From contig CAMBZY010000005.1 of assembly GCA_945872325.1 (NCBI GenBank), positions 1-23,509 of the forward strand: 23,509 nucleotides of DNA, in the 5' to 3' direction. How positions within the stretch are numbered: position 1 is the first letter of the stretch; every line of letters starts with the position of its first letter. Both the position numbers and the translations under genes were made by a program. The stretch is from Candidatus Kuenenia stuttgartensis (lineage in GTDB: Bacteria > Planctomycetota > Planctomycetia > Isosphaerales > Isosphaeraceae). This document shows, one piece after another, positions 21,541 to 23,509 of the stretch. The notes under the pieces are model-generated. The model saw only the letters and a list, made by a program, of their open reading frames with translations. It was not told where the DNA came from and ran no database searches.

Positions 21541-23509
21541 TGATACGTTCCATCTTCTGGAAAGAATTCCGCGAGCAGCGACTGATTGCGGCATTTCTAC
21601 CGATCTCTGCGGCATTGATTGTATGGGTTGCGCCTCTTTTTGCGCAAAGTCTACAAATGCAATCGAGTGATCTGACCGCTTTTAATCAGACCGTTCTGAT
21701 CATTTTTGCACTCGGGTGTGGGCTGGTCACAGGCGCGCAGCACTGGGCAGCTGAGAAAGAGGCTGGTACACTCACCCTTCTGGACTTGCAGCCCAGATTT
21801 CGATCATCGCTCTGGTGCGCAAAAACGGCTTATTGTATGGTGCAGTGGCTGTTGCAACTCATGGTGATTACGCTGATAGGTGTGCTGGTTTCAGCCATTC
21901 CACAGATTCGTCAGTTTGAAACATGGCAACCAATGGTCACGATTTATGGGATGTCATTTCTGGCCTTGTGCTGGAGCCTGATGGCTTCTGCACGAACGCG
22001 CACGCCGCTGGCGGCCATTGGCTGGGGCTTGCTGGCAGTCATTTCGGCGCCCTTAGGAATCGCTACTTTGATGTCGCTCGATAATGTGATCTTCAGATGG
22101 ACTTTAGCCTCGTATTTCTATTTCAGTAAATGGCAACTAGTGGTGGATCAGATTCGATTTATAATCGAAGCCATTCTGTCCTCAATATTGTTTGCAATTG
22201 TCCCTCTGGCGATTTCCTATCGTTGGGTGACAAAGTTGGACAGGACAAGGTCTGGAGCGGTTGAAACAGATCAAACATTCAAGCGATTTCAAAGTTTTCG
22301 AACCGGGTTGCAACTGGCCTGGAGGGATTCCCAAAATCTTTTGATTCCGTTTGGGATTTGTATGATCCTCAATACGGCTTTGATACACGTGGAGCCGAAT
22401 TTATTATGGCTTTTCACAGGCTTGCTGATGGGCGTTTTTGCAGGCACCTCGGCGACCGATCAAGAGCAGAATCAAGGCGTATTTAAACTCTGGGCCGATC
22501 AGAGGCTGCCGATTGGCGTATTATGGTCGGCCAAAGTCTTCAGTCGACTTGCGTTGCTGGTGGCTGGATGCTTGATTGCACTGGTTCTGAAAGCCATGGC
22601 GATTTATTTATATGTGCCTATGACGACAAGTCGAGTTCTGCCCTCAGAATTACAAATGGCGGGCTTTATTGCAATGGTCACACCATTGCTGACACTCCTA
22701 GCCATTGGCCCAATCACAGGCTTTGGAGTCGGACTTGTATTTGGGCTTGTCACACGCAAAAAAATCATTGCCTGGAGTGGTGCAGTTCTCACATCACTTA
22801 TGATCCTCGTGTGCTGGCTACCGATGATCGGTTCAGGTGGGTTGAGGGTCTGGCAATGGGCGGCCATTCCGCTTGCCTTTGGCCTGGCGGCCCGACTGCT
22901 GGTCTGGCCATGGGTCACGGCTCAGTTGAAGTCGAAGCTGGTTGTGGCGGGCTTGTGCTTGCCTCTGGTATTCACGGCTTGTGACTGGGGATTTGTCGAG
23001 CGATATCGGGTTTCAAGAGTTCCAGCAGTTCCGCCCCTGTTTGACACACAGGCGTTTCTGAATGAGACCAATACAACCAAGGCTTCGCAGGCGGCAGATC
23101 GACTGACGGAAATTGCCCGTGAAGTCGATGTTCTTGGATCGCAAACAAATTATCCATCACTTACCCATCATGAGGCGATTGACTTATATCTGAAGTCACC
23201 TCAATTTAATGAGCGAATGGAGAAGGTGGTTACTGAAAAATGGCTGACAAAGCTTGATTCGATCGCCGATACGGAGGTCGTTGCATTTGAGGATTTGACC
23301 CAGATTAGCTATGAACCAAGTATGAAACGCCAATCGCTCGCTAATGCAGGGGATTTGCTGATCTATGACGCGCTTCGACTTGAAGTCAAGGGAGATCTGG
23401 AAAAGTCGGTGCATCGGTTCCGGCAAGCATTGCAATTGTCGCGACAGATGAACCACCGTGCCACTTCAAGAAATCTCTCATGGGGAAATAGCCTGGAAAC
23501 AAATATATT
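21540..23509 (+). CDS. ABC-2 type permease with soluble C-terminal domain, 3' truncated by window
   Basis: Reading from ATG 21540, which shares its A with the ATPase stop codon, the frame stays open for 656 codons to the right edge, so the true end is not visible. It opens with MIRSIFWKEFREQR, the usual start of ABC-2 type permeases, and has EKEAGTLTLL (about res. 73-82), also typical. Hydrophobic helices are spread over about 15-485 in two halves, the second starting around TGLQLAWRDSQNLL (about 254-267), like two fused permease units. After a last helix ending near 485 the rest is soluble and largely helical, and GDLEKSVHRFRQAL (about 617-630) resembles a TPR helix pair. The partner is the ATPase just upstream. 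The substrate is unknown. The topology of the tail, probably outside the inner membrane, is inferred. Confidence 0.85.
   Translation, partial: MIRSIFWKEFREQRLIAAFLPISAALIVWVAPLFAQSLQMQSSDLTAFNQTVLIIFALGCGLVTGAQHWAAEKEAGTLTLLDLQPRFRSSLWCAKTAYCMVQWLLQLMVITLIGVLVSAIPQIRQFETWQPMVTIYGMSFLALCWSLMASARTRTPLAAIGWGLLAVISAPLGIATLMSLDNVIFRWTLASYFYFSKWQLVVDQIRFIIEAILSSILFAIVPLAISYRWVTKLDRTRSGAVETDQTFKRFQSFRTGLQLAWRDSQNLLIPFGICMILNTALIHVEPNLLWLFTGLLMGVFAGTSATDQEQNQGVFKLWADQRLPIGVLWSAKVFSRLALLVAGCLIALVLKAMAIYLYVPMTTSRVLPSELQMAGFIAMVTPLLTLLAIGPITGFGVGLVFGLVTRKKIIAWSGAVLTSLMILVCWLPMIGSGGLRVWQWAAIPLAFGLAARLLVWPWVTAQLKSKLVVAGLCLPLVFTACDWGFVERYRVSRVPAVPPLFDTQAFLNETNTTKASQAADRLTEIAREVDVLGSQTNYPSLTHHEAIDLYLKSPQFNERMEKVVTEKWLTKLDSIADTEVVAFEDLTQISYEPSMKRQSLANAGDLLIYDALRLEVKGDLEKSVHRFRQALQLSRQMNHRATSRNLSWGNSLETNI

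Noticed and set aside
22523..22984. 153-codon frame inside the permease gene
   Set aside because: It lies in another frame of the ABC-2 permease, and the translation is low in hydrophobic pattern and has no domain.

Overview
The window looks like chromosomal DNA from a planctomycete. The clearest marker is a DUF1559 protein (14620-15675) with a type II pseudopilin N-terminus and the C-terminal H-X9-DG motif, a family expanded in Planctomycetes. Moderate GC, long gene-free leaders and short unrelated transcription units fit that assignment. Lineage below phylum cannot be read from the sequence. No tRNA, rRNA, CRISPR array, transposase or phage gene was seen.

Layout, left to right. (1) 100-5895 holds single genes: a class 1B dihydroorotate dehydrogenase (pyrD), a convergent DUF2071/YqjF-like protein, an orphan soluble histidine kinase, a membrane-anchored SGNH hydrolase and a convergent fatty acid desaturase-like membrane enzyme. 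(2) 6077-11825 is a probable metal-handling locus: a DUF4242 protein (family includes a nickel-binding member), a His-rich exported protein, and the adaptor and pump of a CzcBA-type heavy-metal RND efflux system. No outer-membrane channel gene is present. It ends in two large inverted repeats that may terminate transcription from both sides. (3) 11962-14295 holds a secreted NHL/beta-propeller protein and a divergent APH-like small-molecule kinase. (4) 14620-18742 holds the DUF1559 pseudopilin-like protein with a strong intrinsic terminator, then ComEC, the DNA-uptake channel. (5) An enolase family gene overlaps the ComEC 3' end by 69 bp on the opposite strand. It lacks the conserved active-site histidine and has Asp in place of a catalytic glutamate. 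(6) 20169 to the right edge is a YtrA-like operon: GntR regulator, ABC ATPase and an ABC-2 type permease that runs off the window. The permease carries a C-terminal soluble helical domain.

The items most worth a second look are the atypical enolase, the DUF4242/His-rich/CzcBA grouping, and the GntR-ABC operon with its putative autoregulatory palindrome and permease with an added domain. Nothing here is an obviously new defence or mobile system. The rest reads as ordinary chromosomal content.
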